Below, piece after piece: positions 20,138-28,909 of a stretch of 64,000 nt of DNA (position 1 is the stretch's first letter; each line of letters begins with the position of its first letter). The translations under genes were made by a program, and so were the position numbers. The notes under the pieces are model-generated. The model worked only from the letters and a program-made list of their open reading frames with translations. It did no database searches and had not been told where the DNA came from. The DNA is from Betaproteobacteria bacterium (GTDB lineage: Bacteria; Pseudomonadota; Gammaproteobacteria; Burkholderiales; Burkholderiaceae_C), in contig JADIZZ010000012.1 of assembly GCA_016704535.1 (NCBI GenBank), positions 1 through 64,000 of the forward strand, given 5' to 3'.

Positions 20138-20222
20138 TCAAGCGGCCGCCGCGGAACCGGCCTTGCCGGGCCGCCGGGGGCGCCCCCGTGAGGGGGAGCG
20201 CCAAAGGCGCTTCGGGGGTGGC
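20138..20222. repeat. Dispersed intergenic repeat, copy B
   Basis: Carries the shared core CCGCGGAACCGGCCTTGCCG and a second hairpin, GGGGGCGCCCCC, between the PP2C gene and rph. It ends with a short inverted GGCGCTTCGGG stretch. Confidence 0.7.
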
Positions 20223-20225
20223 CTG

Positions 20226-21140
20226 TTATCGGCGCTTGGCGGAACTGCGCTGGATCGCTTCGTTGATCTCGCGGATGCTGCGCTCGATCTCGGCTTCGTC
20301 CAGGTCATCGGCGTTGGCGTCGGCGCCCAGGCTGGCCTGGATGGTGGACGCAAACACCTCGTCACCCAGCGACAGCGTGGAGATGGCACTCTTGCTGTCG
20401 ATGTCCTCGGCCGACTCCCACTCGACGGCCAGGACGGTGACGTTATCGCTCTTTTCGCCGGTCTCGCGCAGTGCACGCTCGGCCAGTTCAGGAACCGCTT
20501 CGGCAACATTGCGCCTGGCCAGAATCTCGGTGATGACGTTGTCGGGCAGCGCGCCCCACAGACCGTCGGAACACAGCATCACGCGGTCGCCCGGGTGGAC
20601 GAGCAAGGGGCCGGCAGTGTCGATCACCGGCTTGCCCGGGCTGCCCAGGCACGTGAAGAGCACGTTGCGGTTGACGCGGTCGCGCATCGGGACCACCTGC
20701 GACAGCGTCTCTTGCAGCTCGGAATAGGAATGGTCGCGCGTACGCGCCACCAGCTTCTGGCCACGCACAAGGTACAGCCGCGAATCACCGCAATGCGCCC
20801 AGTAGGCGGCGTTGCCCTGGATCAGGCAGGCCACGACGGTGGTGCGCGGGGTGTCGAGCAGCGCCCGCTCCGTGGCGTAGCGCAGCAGTTGGTGATGGCC
20901 GGCAATGATGGCTTCCTGCAGGAAGCGCACGGGGTCGGCCAGGCGCGGCTTGGCCTGCTGCTGGAACATCGCCGACAAGGTCTGCAGTGCCAGCTGCGAA
21001 GCCACTTCGCCTTCGGGGTGGCCGCCCATGCCATCGGCCAGCGCGAAGAGGCCAGCGTCCCGCGTGTAGCAATAGCCCATGCGGTCTTCGTTTTTCTCGC
21101 GGCCGCCCTTGCGGCTGACCTGGTAGACGCTGAATTGCAT
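20226..21140 (-). CDS. PP2C-family protein phosphatase
   Basis: Metal-dependent Ser/Thr protein phosphatase, 304 residues. PP2C signatures run in order: GREKNEDRMGY, ALADGMGGHPEGE (metal aspartate and glycines), AYWAHCGDSRLYLVR, MLCSDGLWGALPD and GEKSDNVTVLAVEW. An acidic C-terminal tail (about 245-304, DDLDEAEIERSIREINEAI) extends beyond the catalytic domain. It lies six bases downstream of the Ser/Thr kinase gene on the same strand, so the two form a reversible phosphorylation pair. Confidence 0.93.
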   Translation of the reverse strand: MQFSVYQVSRKGGREKNEDRMGYCYTRDAGLFALADGMGGHPEGEVASQLALQTLSAMFQQQAKPRLADPVRFLQEAIIAGHHQLLRYATERALLDTPRTTVVACLIQGNAAYWAHCGDSRLYLVRGQKLVARTRDHSYSELQETLSQVVPMRDRVNRNVLFTCLGSPGKPVIDTAGPLLVHPGDRVMLCSDGLWGALPDNVITEILARRNVAEAVPELAERALRETGEKSDNVTVLAVEWESAEDIDSKSAISTLSLGDEVFASTIQASLGADANADDLDEAEIERSIREINEAIQRSSAKRR

Positions 21141-21146
21141 CCCGCG

Positions 21147-22115
21147 TCAGGCCTTCTGGCCTGTCTTGATCGTTTCGATCTGCAGCTTGAGCCGCTCGCC
21201 AAAGCTGAGCTTGGTGTACCGACGTTCGGTCTCGCGCGCCAGCTCCTTCTGCAGCGCGAACACGCTCTGCGGACGACTCAGCGGGTCGAGGCTCATGCAC
21301 CACTCCGTCACCTCGATCAGGTTGTCGGAATAGATGTTGCGCAACCGGCTCAGGCTCAGTGCCAGGCGATCCTTCTCGATACGCTGCGGCGCGTCGTTGG
21401 GCGGGTAGCCCTGCATGCAGGCGTAGATGCAGGCCCCAATGGCATAGATGTCGGTCCAGGGGCCGAGCGTGCCATCGCGGCGGTACATCTCGGGCGCGGC
21501 GAAGCCCGGGGTGTACATCGGGCGGATGAAGTTGCCTTCCTTGCTCAGCACCTCGCGCGCGGCGCCGAAGTCGAGCATCACGGCCTTGTTGTCGTTGGTG
21601 ACGAAGATGTTGGCCGGCTTGATGTCCAGGTGCAGCATCTTGTGCTGGTGCACGATGCGCAAGCCGCGCAGGATCTCGTCGAACAGGCTGCGGATGGTGG
21701 ACTCGCGAAACACCTTGTCACGCTTGAGGTCGCGCGCGGTGACGATGAAGTCCTGCAGGGTGTCGCCCTGCAGGTAGTTCATCACCATGTAGACGGTCTC
21801 GTTCTCGCGGAAGAAGTTCAGCACGCTCACCACGCTGGGGTGGCTGATCTGTGCCAGTGAACGACCTTCTTCGAAGAAGCTCTTCAACCCCAGGCGGTAG
21901 AGCGGCTGCTTGTCGGGCTTGACGCGGGGCGTCAGTTCGCCGGGCGAGCGTTCGGCCAGCGATGCCGGCAGGTATTCCTTGATGGCGACGAGCTGCTGCT
22001 TCTCGCCTTCGGCGAGATAGACCACGCCGAAACCGCCGGCGGCCAGCTTCTTGACGATCGAGTATCCGCCCACCACGGTGCCCGAAGGCAACGGCGCTGG
22101 TTTGGGCTTGGACAT
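21147..22115 (-). CDS. Serine/threonine protein kinase
   Basis: 322-residue soluble Hanks-type kinase with no transmembrane segment. Visible motifs: glycine loop AAGGFGVVYLAEG, the ATP-binding lysine in VAIKEYLP, catalytic loop MLHLDIKPANIFV, metal-binding VMLDFGAAREVL, and the activation-end segment PGFAAPEMY. The short C-terminal stretch after the kinase fold is basic. It is divergent from yicC (29-base gap) and cotranscribed with the PP2C phosphatase. The pair next to yicC is a recurring arrangement in Burkholderiales; the target proteins are not known from sequence. Confidence 0.93.
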   Translation of the reverse strand: MSKPKPAPLPSGTVVGGYSIVKKLAAGGFGVVYLAEGEKQQLVAIKEYLPASLAERSPGELTPRVKPDKQPLYRLGLKSFFEEGRSLAQISHPSVVSVLNFFRENETVYMVMNYLQGDTLQDFIVTARDLKRDKVFRESTIRSLFDEILRGLRIVHQHKMLHLDIKPANIFVTNDNKAVMLDFGAAREVLSKEGNFIRPMYTPGFAAPEMYRRDGTLGPWTDIYAIGACIYACMQGYPPNDAPQRIEKDRLALSLSRLRNIYSDNLIEVTEWCMSLDPLSRPQSVFALQKELARETERRYTKLSFGERLKLQIETIKTGQKA

Positions 22116-22144
22116 AATCGCGGGTTACTCTAGAGGCGGAAACA

Positions 22145-23035
22145 GTGGCTGTTTATAGCATGACGGGTTACGCGAACGCGGCCTCTGAAGCCAGTGAAAC
22201 CGCCGCGTCGGTGACGGTGGAAGCGCGTTCAGTGAATGGACGTTTCCTGGATCTGACGCTGCGTCTGCCAGACGAGCTGCGCGGCCTGGATCCGGCGCTG
22301 CGCGAGTTGCTGACGGCCAACTGCCGCCGCGGCAAGATCGAATTGCGCGTGACCACCAGCCGCGAGGCCGACGTCGCCCTGCCCGCACCTACCAGCGACC
22401 TGCTGAACCGCCTGAGCTACCAGCAAGCGACGGTGCAGGGCTGGTTGCCCGAGGCGCGTGCGCTGTCGGTCAACGAGGTGCTGCACTGGTGCAAGGGCGG
22501 CAGCGCGGTAGGCAAGCTCGACGAGCCGGCGCTGGAAGCCGCCCGGCGCTGTGTCGAGGGCCTGCGCGAGGCGCGCGCCCGTGAAGGCGCACGGCTGGCC
22601 GCCATCCTGCTGGAACGCGTGGCCCGCCTGCGGGAGCTGGCCAACCAGGCCGCACCGCTGGTGCCGCAGGTGGTACAGCGCCAGCAGGCGCGCTTCCTGG
22701 AACGCTGGAACGAGGCCGTGGCCACTGTACAGGCTGGCGCCACCGTACCGGCGCAGTCTCTGCACGAAAGGGCGATGTCCGAGGCCGCGTCCTACGCCAT
22801 CCGCATCGACGTGGCCGAGGAACTGGGCCGGCTGGGTTCGCACCTCGAAGAGATAGAACGCCTGCTGAAGGCCGGCGGCGAACTGGGCAAGCGGCTGGAG
22901 TTCCTGATCCAGGAGTTGCAGCGCGAGGCCAATACGCTGGGCAGCAAGAGCGCGGCGCTGGAATTGACCACGGTCTCGGTCGAGATGAAAGTCGCGATCG
23001 AGCAGATGCGCGAGCAGGTGCAAAATTTGGAGTAG
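22145..23035 (+). CDS. yicC: YicC family endoribonuclease
   Basis: 296-residue YicC-family protein; the family is linked to RNA decay in stationary phase. The start is GTG 22145, giving the canonical MAVYSMTGYA. ATG 22160 would cut into this conserved N-terminus. Other family signatures are EARSVNGRFLDLTLRLPDEL and the C-terminal GKRLEFLIQELQREANTLGSK stretch, followed by MKVAIEQMREQVQN. In related genomes gmk normally follows directly; here the next 21 kb hold unrelated genes and gmk appears at 44.28 kb. Confidence 0.95.
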   Translation: MAVYSMTGYANAASEASETAASVTVEARSVNGRFLDLTLRLPDELRGLDPALRELLTANCRRGKIELRVTTSREADVALPAPTSDLLNRLSYQQATVQGWLPEARALSVNEVLHWCKGGSAVGKLDEPALEAARRCVEGLREARAREGARLAAILLERVARLRELANQAAPLVPQVVQRQQARFLERWNEAVATVQAGATVPAQSLHERAMSEAASYAIRIDVAEELGRLGSHLEEIERLLKAGGELGKRLEFLIQELQREANTLGSKSAALELTTVSVEMKVAIEQMREQVQNLE

Positions 23036-23108
23036 TCCCGTGGCGTCTCGTGCCGTCCCACTGCACCACGCAGCCTTCGCGCTCTCGTTGATCAAGGGTC
23101 GCGCGCAG

Positions 23109-23131
23109 CTCCTTACCTGGATAGAATGTAA
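23109..23131 (+). promoter_or_regulatory. Inverted repeat, probable VapB operator with -10 box
   Basis: Perfect 6-bp arms CCTTAC and GTAAGG with an 11-base spacer that contains TAGAAT, a plausible -10 box. The symmetry extends outward as AGCT on both sides with one base inserted on the right. It lies 31 bases before vapB, as expected for toxin-antitoxin autoregulation. No convincing -35 box was found. Confidence 0.6.
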
Positions 23132-23161
23132 GGAAGCTTTCCATCCGCAAGGGACGCAATC

Positions 23162-23440
23162 ATGTTCGCCACACTGACCAGCAAGGGACAACTCACCCTG
23201 CCCAAGGAGATTCGCGACCGTCTGAACCTGGATGCTGGAGCGATCCTCGACTTCCAGATCCAGGCCGACAACACGATCACCGCTCGGCAAGTCCAGCCCG
23301 ACGCTCGGCGCATCCGGGGGTTGCTCAAGTCCCCGCACGCGACGCCGTTGACCGTCGAGCAAATGGATGAGGCCGTGTCGAAGCACCTGCGCGACAAGCA
23401 CGCACCCAGCCACGCGGGCCGCAAGTCCGCTGGCCGATGA
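23162..23440 (+). CDS. vapB: VapB antitoxin, AbrB type
   Basis: 92-residue antitoxin. The N-terminal half is an AbrB/SpoVT swapped-hairpin DNA-binding domain (FATLTSKGQLTLPKEIRDRL, then GAILDFQIQADNTI). The C-terminal basic and helical part should wrap the toxin. It overlaps vapC by four bases (ATGA) and probably represses its own promoter through the inverted repeat just upstream. It is the first gene after the yicC end of the accessory region. Confidence 0.92.
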   Translation: MFATLTSKGQLTLPKEIRDRLNLDAGAILDFQIQADNTITARQVQPDARRIRGLLKSPHATPLTVEQMDEAVSKHLRDKHAPSHAGRKSAGR

Positions 23441-23832
23441 TTGGCATCGACACCAACATCCTGCTGCGCCTGTGGCTCAACGATGACCCGGCGCAGAACG
23501 GGCGCATCGACGCGCTGTTGGCAGCGCATGGCGGCATGCCCTGTTCGTTGCTGGTGACGGATGTCGTCTTGGCGGAAGCCGTCTGGACCCTGAAGTCGGC
23601 CTTCGACCAGGACAAGGACGCCCAGTCAATCGCCGTGCGAAGCCTGTTGGAGGAGACCGCGTTCGCCTTCGAAGATCGCGAAGCCGTCGCCGCGGCGCTG
23701 GGCCTCTTCGAAGAAGGCTCCTGCGGATTCGCCGACTGCTTGGTCGTCGCCAAGCACGCTCGGCAGGGTTGCGAATTCACCGCGACCTTTGATCGAGGCA
23801 TGCGCAAGCTGCCACGAGTCAAGGTGCTCTGA
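23437..23832 (+). CDS. vapC: VapC toxin, PIN-domain ribonuclease
   Basis: 131-residue PIN-domain toxin, predicted to cleave RNA (often tRNA or rRNA) when released from VapB. The acidic active-site residues are visible in MIGIDTNILLRLWLNDD (Asp5), VTDVVLAEAVWTL (Glu), CGFADCLVVAKHA (Asp) and TFDRGMRKL (Asp). Four-base overlap with vapB. Complete by length and motifs. Confidence 0.93.
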   Translation: MIGIDTNILLRLWLNDDPAQNGRIDALLAAHGGMPCSLLVTDVVLAEAVWTLKSAFDQDKDAQSIAVRSLLEETAFAFEDREAVAAALGLFEEGSCGFADCLVVAKHARQGCEFTATFDRGMRKLPRVKVL

Positions 23833-24297
23833 CCTGGCCTGACCAAGCGCGTGACACTGAATTCGCGCTGCAGCCCCTCGCACGCGGTGTCGCCGCGACC
23901 CTGCTCCCGAATGCGTCGGTCCAGCCGCCGCCAATTCGCGAGTGACGGCTCCAGGGCGCCCCGGCGGCACACCTGAGGGGCAGGAACCGACCCAACAGAG
24001 ACACTCGCTGCATCGAACTCGCCGCCTGGAAGCGGTCGCTCTAAACTCGCGTTCAACGGCGCAACCATGGCGGAGTCCCAAGGTCTCGACCGGCTTCCAT
24101 CGAGACAGCTGCCCTTTCGTGCCTCTTCGACGACAGCGGCTACCAGCATGCGGTGAGCGGTACGCTTGAACCTGAAAAGTCCGCGGTCTTCGCGCGCAGC
24201 GCAGCGTCGCACAGGTGCGGGCGGAAGCTGCCTCAGCTCCGACCGACGGACACATTTGCTGCGAACCAGATACCCGGTCAAGCATACGATTTGTAGT
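23833..24297. other. Intergenic region, nothing recognised
   Basis: 465 bases between vapC and the convergent hydrolase gene. Short frames exist on both strands but show no domain, ribosome binding site or repeat that I recognise. Confidence 0.5.
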
Positions 24298-25614
24298 TCA
24301 TCGCTGCGGAACTCTCGATGCCAGCGGCTTGACCACGTAGTCAGGTAGGAAGCGGCAGTCGGCGGGCTGCGCTGAGCGCAGTTGCCGACAGCGCTCGGCA
24401 ATGCCCGACGGCGTGGGCTTCTGGCCCTTGTCCACCCAGTTCAGGAGTGCCTCGAAAAGCGGCGGGTAGTAGGCGTCGCCCCAGTAGCTGTGCTCGCTGG
24501 AGTCGACAAAGGTCTGCACCAGGCGATCGCCGTTGCCAGCAACCGCCATGCGCTGGCGCAGCGTGTCACTACCCTCCACGAACACCGTCGCGTCGCCTAT
24601 GCCGTGCGCGGTGAGCACGGGCACTGCGAAGCGACCCCGGTGGTCGGTGTCGGCGGCAAAGCGCGCCACGGCAGCCGGGTCGGCCTTGAATCGCGGGATG
24701 CCTGCGTTCAATGCGGCATCGTCGGCAGAGCCCACGTAGCGCACGCCGTAGTTGCCGAAGGGGCTCACACCGCCGTTCTTGGCCGTGATGTCGCGGAAGG
24801 TGAAGGTCGCGTAGTTGATGTGGCCGGGGACCGAGCTCTCGGGGATCTTCAGCACCGTGGCGATGGACTTGAGCTTGGCCGCCTGCTCGGGCGTGCGCTG
24901 CGCCGCCGGTTTGTCCGTGCCCAGGCACTCGTCCACGCGCTTGCGCACGTCGGCGTTGGTCAGCTTGCTGTCGGCCGGCAGACCGATGGGCAGCGGGTAG
25001 GCCGGCTCGTCGGGCAGCGGGTGGTTGTTGCACAGGTACTGGTACTTGGCGCGCAGATCGACACGGAAGTCATACGTTGCCGGGCCGGCCACCACGGCGC
25101 TGGTCAGCAGGATGCCTTCCCAGGACGTGGGAAACATCTCGGCTGCGCGCGCGGCCACCATGCCACCCCACGACTGGCCGTGCAGCAGCGTGCGCCGCGG
25201 CTTGGCCACGTGGTCGACGAAGATGCGGCGCACGCGTTCGGTGTCCTCGGCCGCGGTGGTGACCGCAAAGCCGCCCTGACGGAACACCGACCCGGCCCAG
25301 GCATGCCCTTCGCGCACGGTGATCGCCCAACGCTTGATGTCCTCGTCATTGCGCTTGGGGCTCGGGGGCCCCAGCGTGGGCCCGCCGTGCGCGTGCACGA
25401 CCAGCACGCCGCTCCACTGCGCGGGCATGACGATCAGGTAATGCGACGAGGCCGAGTCCTGGCCGCGCAGGCAGCGCGCGCCTTCGGGCACGCCCGCCGG
25501 ACAGGCCTGGGCTTGCGGCGGGGCCTCGGGTGGCGCGGCCGGCGGGCTGGCGCAGCCCGCAAGAAACAGGACAGAGGCACCGATCGGGGCCAGGCTTGCA
25601 CGGAGACGCTTCAT
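24298..25614 (-). CDS. Lipoprotein alpha/beta hydrolase
   Basis: 438 residues from ATG 25614. The N-terminus is a lipoprotein signal with lipobox LAGC (FLAGCASPPAAPP), so it is anchored in the envelope. The fold shows VLVVHAHGGPTLG before the nucleophile elbow LLHGQSWGGMVAARA (GxSxG, serine in GQSWG). A likely catalytic histidine lies in SSEHSYWGDAYYPP near residue 395. Substrate unknown; the arrangement resembles secreted esterases or peptidases. Followed upstream on the same strand by a porin gene (37-base gap), so the two may be cotranscribed. Confidence 0.8.
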   Translation of the reverse strand: MKRLRASLAPIGASVLFLAGCASPPAAPPEAPPQAQACPAGVPEGARCLRGQDSASSHYLIVMPAQWSGVLVVHAHGGPTLGPPSPKRNDEDIKRWAITVREGHAWAGSVFRQGGFAVTTAAEDTERVRRIFVDHVAKPRRTLLHGQSWGGMVAARAAEMFPTSWEGILLTSAVVAGPATYDFRVDLRAKYQYLCNNHPLPDEPAYPLPIGLPADSKLTNADVRKRVDECLGTDKPAAQRTPEQAAKLKSIATVLKIPESSVPGHINYATFTFRDITAKNGGVSPFGNYGVRYVGSADDAALNAGIPRFKADPAAVARFAADTDHRGRFAVPVLTAHGIGDATVFVEGSDTLRQRMAVAGNGDRLVQTFVDSSEHSYWGDAYYPPLFEALLNWVDKGQKPTPSGIAERCRQLRSAQPADCRFLPDYVVKPLASRVPQR

Positions 25615-25651
25615 GTTCGGGCTCAGGTCGGGTAGAGGACGGACGGGCCTG

Positions 25652-26692
25652 TCAGAAGCTGTGGCGAACGCCGAACTGGTAGCCGCTGGAGGTTTCACCA
25701 CGGCGGATGCCCGAAGGCCCGTTGCCGGTCGTCGTGAAGGTTCCACCGGTGACGGTCGTGCCGTCGTTGTCGATCCTGCCGTAGTTGACGTAGAGGCTGG
25801 TGCGCCGGGACAGCCGGTAGTCGTAGCCGACGCCGATCAGCGTGGCGTCGTACTGCTTTGGCCGGGCAGTGGGGCCGGTGCCCGATGACTTTGCGTACTG
25901 CGCCTTGATGCGGCCCTGCCCCACCGGGACCCTGACGCCGATGGTCACCAGTTCACGGTCGAGCGTCGAATACTCGGCCTTCTCGTAGGCGGCGACGACA
26001 TACACCGGCCCGAAGTCATACGAAGCCCCGATGCTTTGGGTCGTCAGCTCGTCAAGCATGGCGCCGGTCTTGTAGGTCTTGCTGACGGCGCCCGAGACCT
26101 CGAGCGTCTTGCTCTCATAGCCCACGCGGGCACCAGCGTACTTGTTGCCAATGCCGCCTTCACCCGCGGCCACCATGAAGTGGCCGGAGTAGCCACCGAC
26201 CACTGGCGTCCAGTAGCCGATGGTGTTGCTGGCACGCACGCCGGTACTCGCGCCACCCAGGCTGAGGAAGCTGCCGCGCAGGTTGGCCGTGGTGGCCACG
26301 CCCACGTAGGCCCACAGGTCGTAGTTGCCCCAGTTCAGGTAGCTGGGAACCTGGTCGCGGCCGATGCGCAGTTCGCCCAAGGAGCCCGTCAGGCTGACCG
26401 TGGAACGGCGCTGGAAGTTGAAGCTGCTGCCACCGTCGTCCATGTCGAGCTGGCCTTCGAGCCAGAAGCCGGCCTTCAAGCCACCGCCCAGATCCTCCAC
26501 GCCGCGGAATCCCAGCCGGCTGGTGCTCGCCTGGCCGCTGCTCAGACTCTTCAGCGACCCCGCGGAGCCGTTCTTGATGTTGGTGGCGGCCACGTCGACG
26601 ATGCCGAACAGCGTGACCTGCGACTGCGCCGAGGCTGCACTGGCACAAGCAGCGAGGACCACGGCGCCGAGGAGGGAGTTTTGCTTCTTCAT
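25652..26692 (-). CDS. Outer-membrane porin, Burkholderiales general type
   Basis: 346-residue trimeric porin of the Gram-negative porin family common in Burkholderiales. The signal peptide (MKKQNSLLGAVVLAACASAASA) ends before QSQVTLFGIVDVAA, the family's mature start. Gly/aromatic-rich beta strands alternate throughout, with the SRLGFRGVEDLGGGLKAGF hallmark near residue 60, and the protein ends in phenylalanine (YQFGVRHSF), the outer-membrane insertion signal. Cotranscription with the lipoprotein hydrolase is possible. Divergent from a LysR regulator (187-base gap). Confidence 0.95.
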   Translation of the reverse strand: MKKQNSLLGAVVLAACASAASAQSQVTLFGIVDVAATNIKNGSAGSLKSLSSGQASTSRLGFRGVEDLGGGLKAGFWLEGQLDMDDGGSSFNFQRRSTVSLTGSLGELRIGRDQVPSYLNWGNYDLWAYVGVATTANLRGSFLSLGGASTGVRASNTIGYWTPVVGGYSGHFMVAAGEGGIGNKYAGARVGYESKTLEVSGAVSKTYKTGAMLDELTTQSIGASYDFGPVYVVAAYEKAEYSTLDRELVTIGVRVPVGQGRIKAQYAKSSGTGPTARPKQYDATLIGVGYDYRLSRRTSLYVNYGRIDNDGTTVTGGTFTTTGNGPSGIRRGETSSGYQFGVRHSF

Positions 26693-26879
26693 GGTTTGCG
26701 TCTCTGTCTCATTTTTGGAGTTGGCTGCTTCGCTGGATCACCGAGCCGGATGGCGCGGGCGAACTCGGGCCGGGCCTGACATGCGCCCGCGGTCATGTGC
26801 ATCTGCAGGTGCGCTAAGGTAGCGGCCCCGAGCGCCCATTGCAAATATCTGAAACACGTCAACGCCATACTTTCCTGAT

Positions 26880-27827
26880 ATGGACCTGCGGCAGCTGCGC
26901 TACTTCACCGCCATCGCCGAGACAGGGCACATCACCCGCGCCGCCGAACGGCTGGGCATGCAGCAACCGCCGCTGAGCCAGCAGATCCGTGCACTGGAGA
27001 AGCACCTGGGTGTGACGCTGTTCGTGCGCCACCCCAAGGGCGTACGGCTGACGGCGGCGGGCACGATGATGCTGGGCGATGCGCAGCGCATCCTGGGTAG
27101 TGTCGCGGCGCTGGAAGAACGCATGGCGCGCGTGGGCCGTGGGCTGCTCGGCGTGCTGTCGGTCGGTTTCACCAGTTCGGCGGCCGCCCATGCCTTCACG
27201 CCGCGCGTGCTGCGCGCCTGCCGCCACGAGTACCCGGACATCGCCCTGCGCATTTCCGAGAACAACGCGGCCGAACTCATCGAGGCGCTCGAAAGTGGGG
27301 CGCTCCACTGTGCCTTCCTACGCGTGCCGGTGGCACGGCCGGAAGGCCTCAGGTTCGACACCCTGCTGCAAGAACCCGTCGTACTAGCGCTGCCGATAGG
27401 CCACCCGCTGGCGGGGGCCTACGGGCCGCAGGACACCGTGCCCTGGGAGGCCTTGCAAGGGCAAAGCCTGATCCTGGTACGGCGCCCGGGCGCACCCGGC
27501 ATCTACGCCAACATGCTGAATCTGCTGGAACGTCATGGCGTGAGCTTCAAGGTGCAGGCCGAGGTCGACCGCATGATGACGAACATCAACCTGGTGGCTG
27601 CTGGCGAGGGCATCTCGGTGGTGCCAGCGTCGATGCAGGGCGTACATGCTCATTCCGTGACTTACCGCCCCCTGCCCCCTGACACCGGCCTGCAGGCGCC
27701 CATCACGCTGGCCTACCGCAAAGACGACCTCGACGCCGTCACGGGCATCCTGCTCGACTTGGCGCGGCGCATCGCGCGCGACGGGGCATGGGCTGACCGC
27801 GGCGCTGCCGCCGGACCGAGCGCTTGA
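26880..27827 (+). CDS. LysR-family transcriptional regulator
   Basis: 315 residues. The N-terminal winged HTH (LRQLRYFTAIAETGHITRAA, then LGMQQPPLSQQIRALEKHLG) is typical, with the effector-binding domain from about residue 90. Its stop overlaps the start of the downstream Bug-type receptor (TTGA), and it is divergent from the porin gene, so its likely targets are these two. The inducer is unknown, probably a small carboxylate given the receptor. Confidence 0.93.
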   Translation: MDLRQLRYFTAIAETGHITRAAERLGMQQPPLSQQIRALEKHLGVTLFVRHPKGVRLTAAGTMMLGDAQRILGSVAALEERMARVGRGLLGVLSVGFTSSAAAHAFTPRVLRACRHEYPDIALRISENNAAELIEALESGALHCAFLRVPVARPEGLRFDTLLQEPVVLALPIGHPLAGAYGPQDTVPWEALQGQSLILVRRPGAPGIYANMLNLLERHGVSFKVQAEVDRMMTNINLVAAGEGISVVPASMQGVHAHSVTYRPLPPDTGLQAPITLAYRKDDLDAVTGILLDLARRIARDGAWADRGAAAGPSA

Positions 27828-28813
27828 GGCCCGTCCTGGCGCACGGGCATCGCCGGCAGGTGCTTGCCGGCCTGCTGGGTCTCTGCGCCGGCGGTGCACT
27901 CGCAAAGTTGCCCGCGACGAGCGGGCGAAGCCTGCGCCTGACCGTGGCCTACCCGCCTGGCGGGACCAGCGACGACACGGCGCGCGAACTGGCGCGGCGG
28001 CTCGAAGCCCGGATGGGCCTGCGCGTGATCGTCGATCACAAGCCCGGCGCCGGCGGCGCGGTGGCCATGGAGGCCTTGTCGCGCGCCCGCGCCGAAGATG
28101 CAGAGCTCTGCTTCTCGGCCATCACGCCACTGCTGCAGTTGCCGCAGGCCGGCCCCCTTCGCTTCGACCCCGAGCGCGACATCGCGCCCGTGGCAGCCAT
28201 CATGCAAACGCCCGTGCTGGTGGTGGCCACGCCGGCGCTCCAGGTTGCAGGCCTGGCCGACGTGATCGCCATCGCGCGCCTGAAGCCCGGCGCGCTGCGC
28301 TGGGCAAGTTCGGGTCACGGTACCACCGGCTCGTTGGTGCTCGAACAGGTTCGGGCGACGGCGGGTGTCGACATCACCCACGTGCCCTACGCGGGTGGAG
28401 GGCAGCAGATCAACGACGCGCTGGCGGGTCAGTTCGAGCTGCTGTCGACCAACGTCGCTGCGCGGCAGCTGGCCTATGTTCGCGAGGGGCGCCTGCGCGC
28501 GCTGGCCGTCGGGGCGCCGCAGCGCCTGGCCGTGTTGCCCGAGGTGCCTACGCTGGCCGAACTGGGCTTTCCCTCGGCCAACCTGGCGTCCTTGTTCGGC
28601 GTCTTTGCATCGGCCAGGTGGGGCACCGAACGCCTGGAGCACTGGCACAGCCAGATCGCTGCCGTGCTCAGGGATGCCGAGTTCAGGCAGCGCCTGCTGG
28701 CCGTCGGCAACCTGCCGGCCGACATGTCGCGACAGGACTTCGCTCGTCGTATCGCCGTCGAGACCAAGGCAGTACGCAGCTTGTACAACGGCGCGACGAC
28801 AACCCCGCGCTAA
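27824..28813 (+). CDS. Bug/TctC-family periplasmic solute-binding protein
   Basis: 329 residues from a TTG start at 27824 that overlaps the LysR stop. The signal peptide follows a basic HRRQ stretch (VLAGLLGLCAGGALA). The family pattern is clear: LTVAYPPGGTSDDTAREL, VDHKPGAGGAVAMEAL, THVPYAGGGQQINDAL and LAVGAPQRLAVLPEVPTLAELG. Bug proteins bind carboxylates or amides for tripartite tricarboxylate transporters. No TctA or TctB membrane genes are adjacent, as is common for orphan Bug receptors in Burkholderiales. Confidence 0.92.
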   Translation: MRPVLAHGHRRQVLAGLLGLCAGGALAKLPATSGRSLRLTVAYPPGGTSDDTARELARRLEARMGLRVIVDHKPGAGGAVAMEALSRARAEDAELCFSAITPLLQLPQAGPLRFDPERDIAPVAAIMQTPVLVVATPALQVAGLADVIAIARLKPGALRWASSGHGTTGSLVLEQVRATAGVDITHVPYAGGGQQINDALAGQFELLSTNVAARQLAYVREGRLRALAVGAPQRLAVLPEVPTLAELGFPSANLASLFGVFASARWGTERLEHWHSQIAAVLRDAEFRQRLLAVGNLPADMSRQDFARRIAVETKAVRSLYNGATTTPR

Positions 28814-28909
28814 ATATGTCTGCGCGGTCGGTCGTGATCCCACGAGCCTGCGAGCGCCGCTGACGACGCAGGTCGTTGGCCTGGGGGCTCTCTCAAGCCC
28901 GCGCAGGCC

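Noticed and set aside
19272..21860. Very long plus-strand open frame antisense to rph and the PP2C and kinase genes
   Set aside because: It mirrors conserved minus-strand genes and is low-complexity His/Arg/Gln-rich, an artefact of high GC content.
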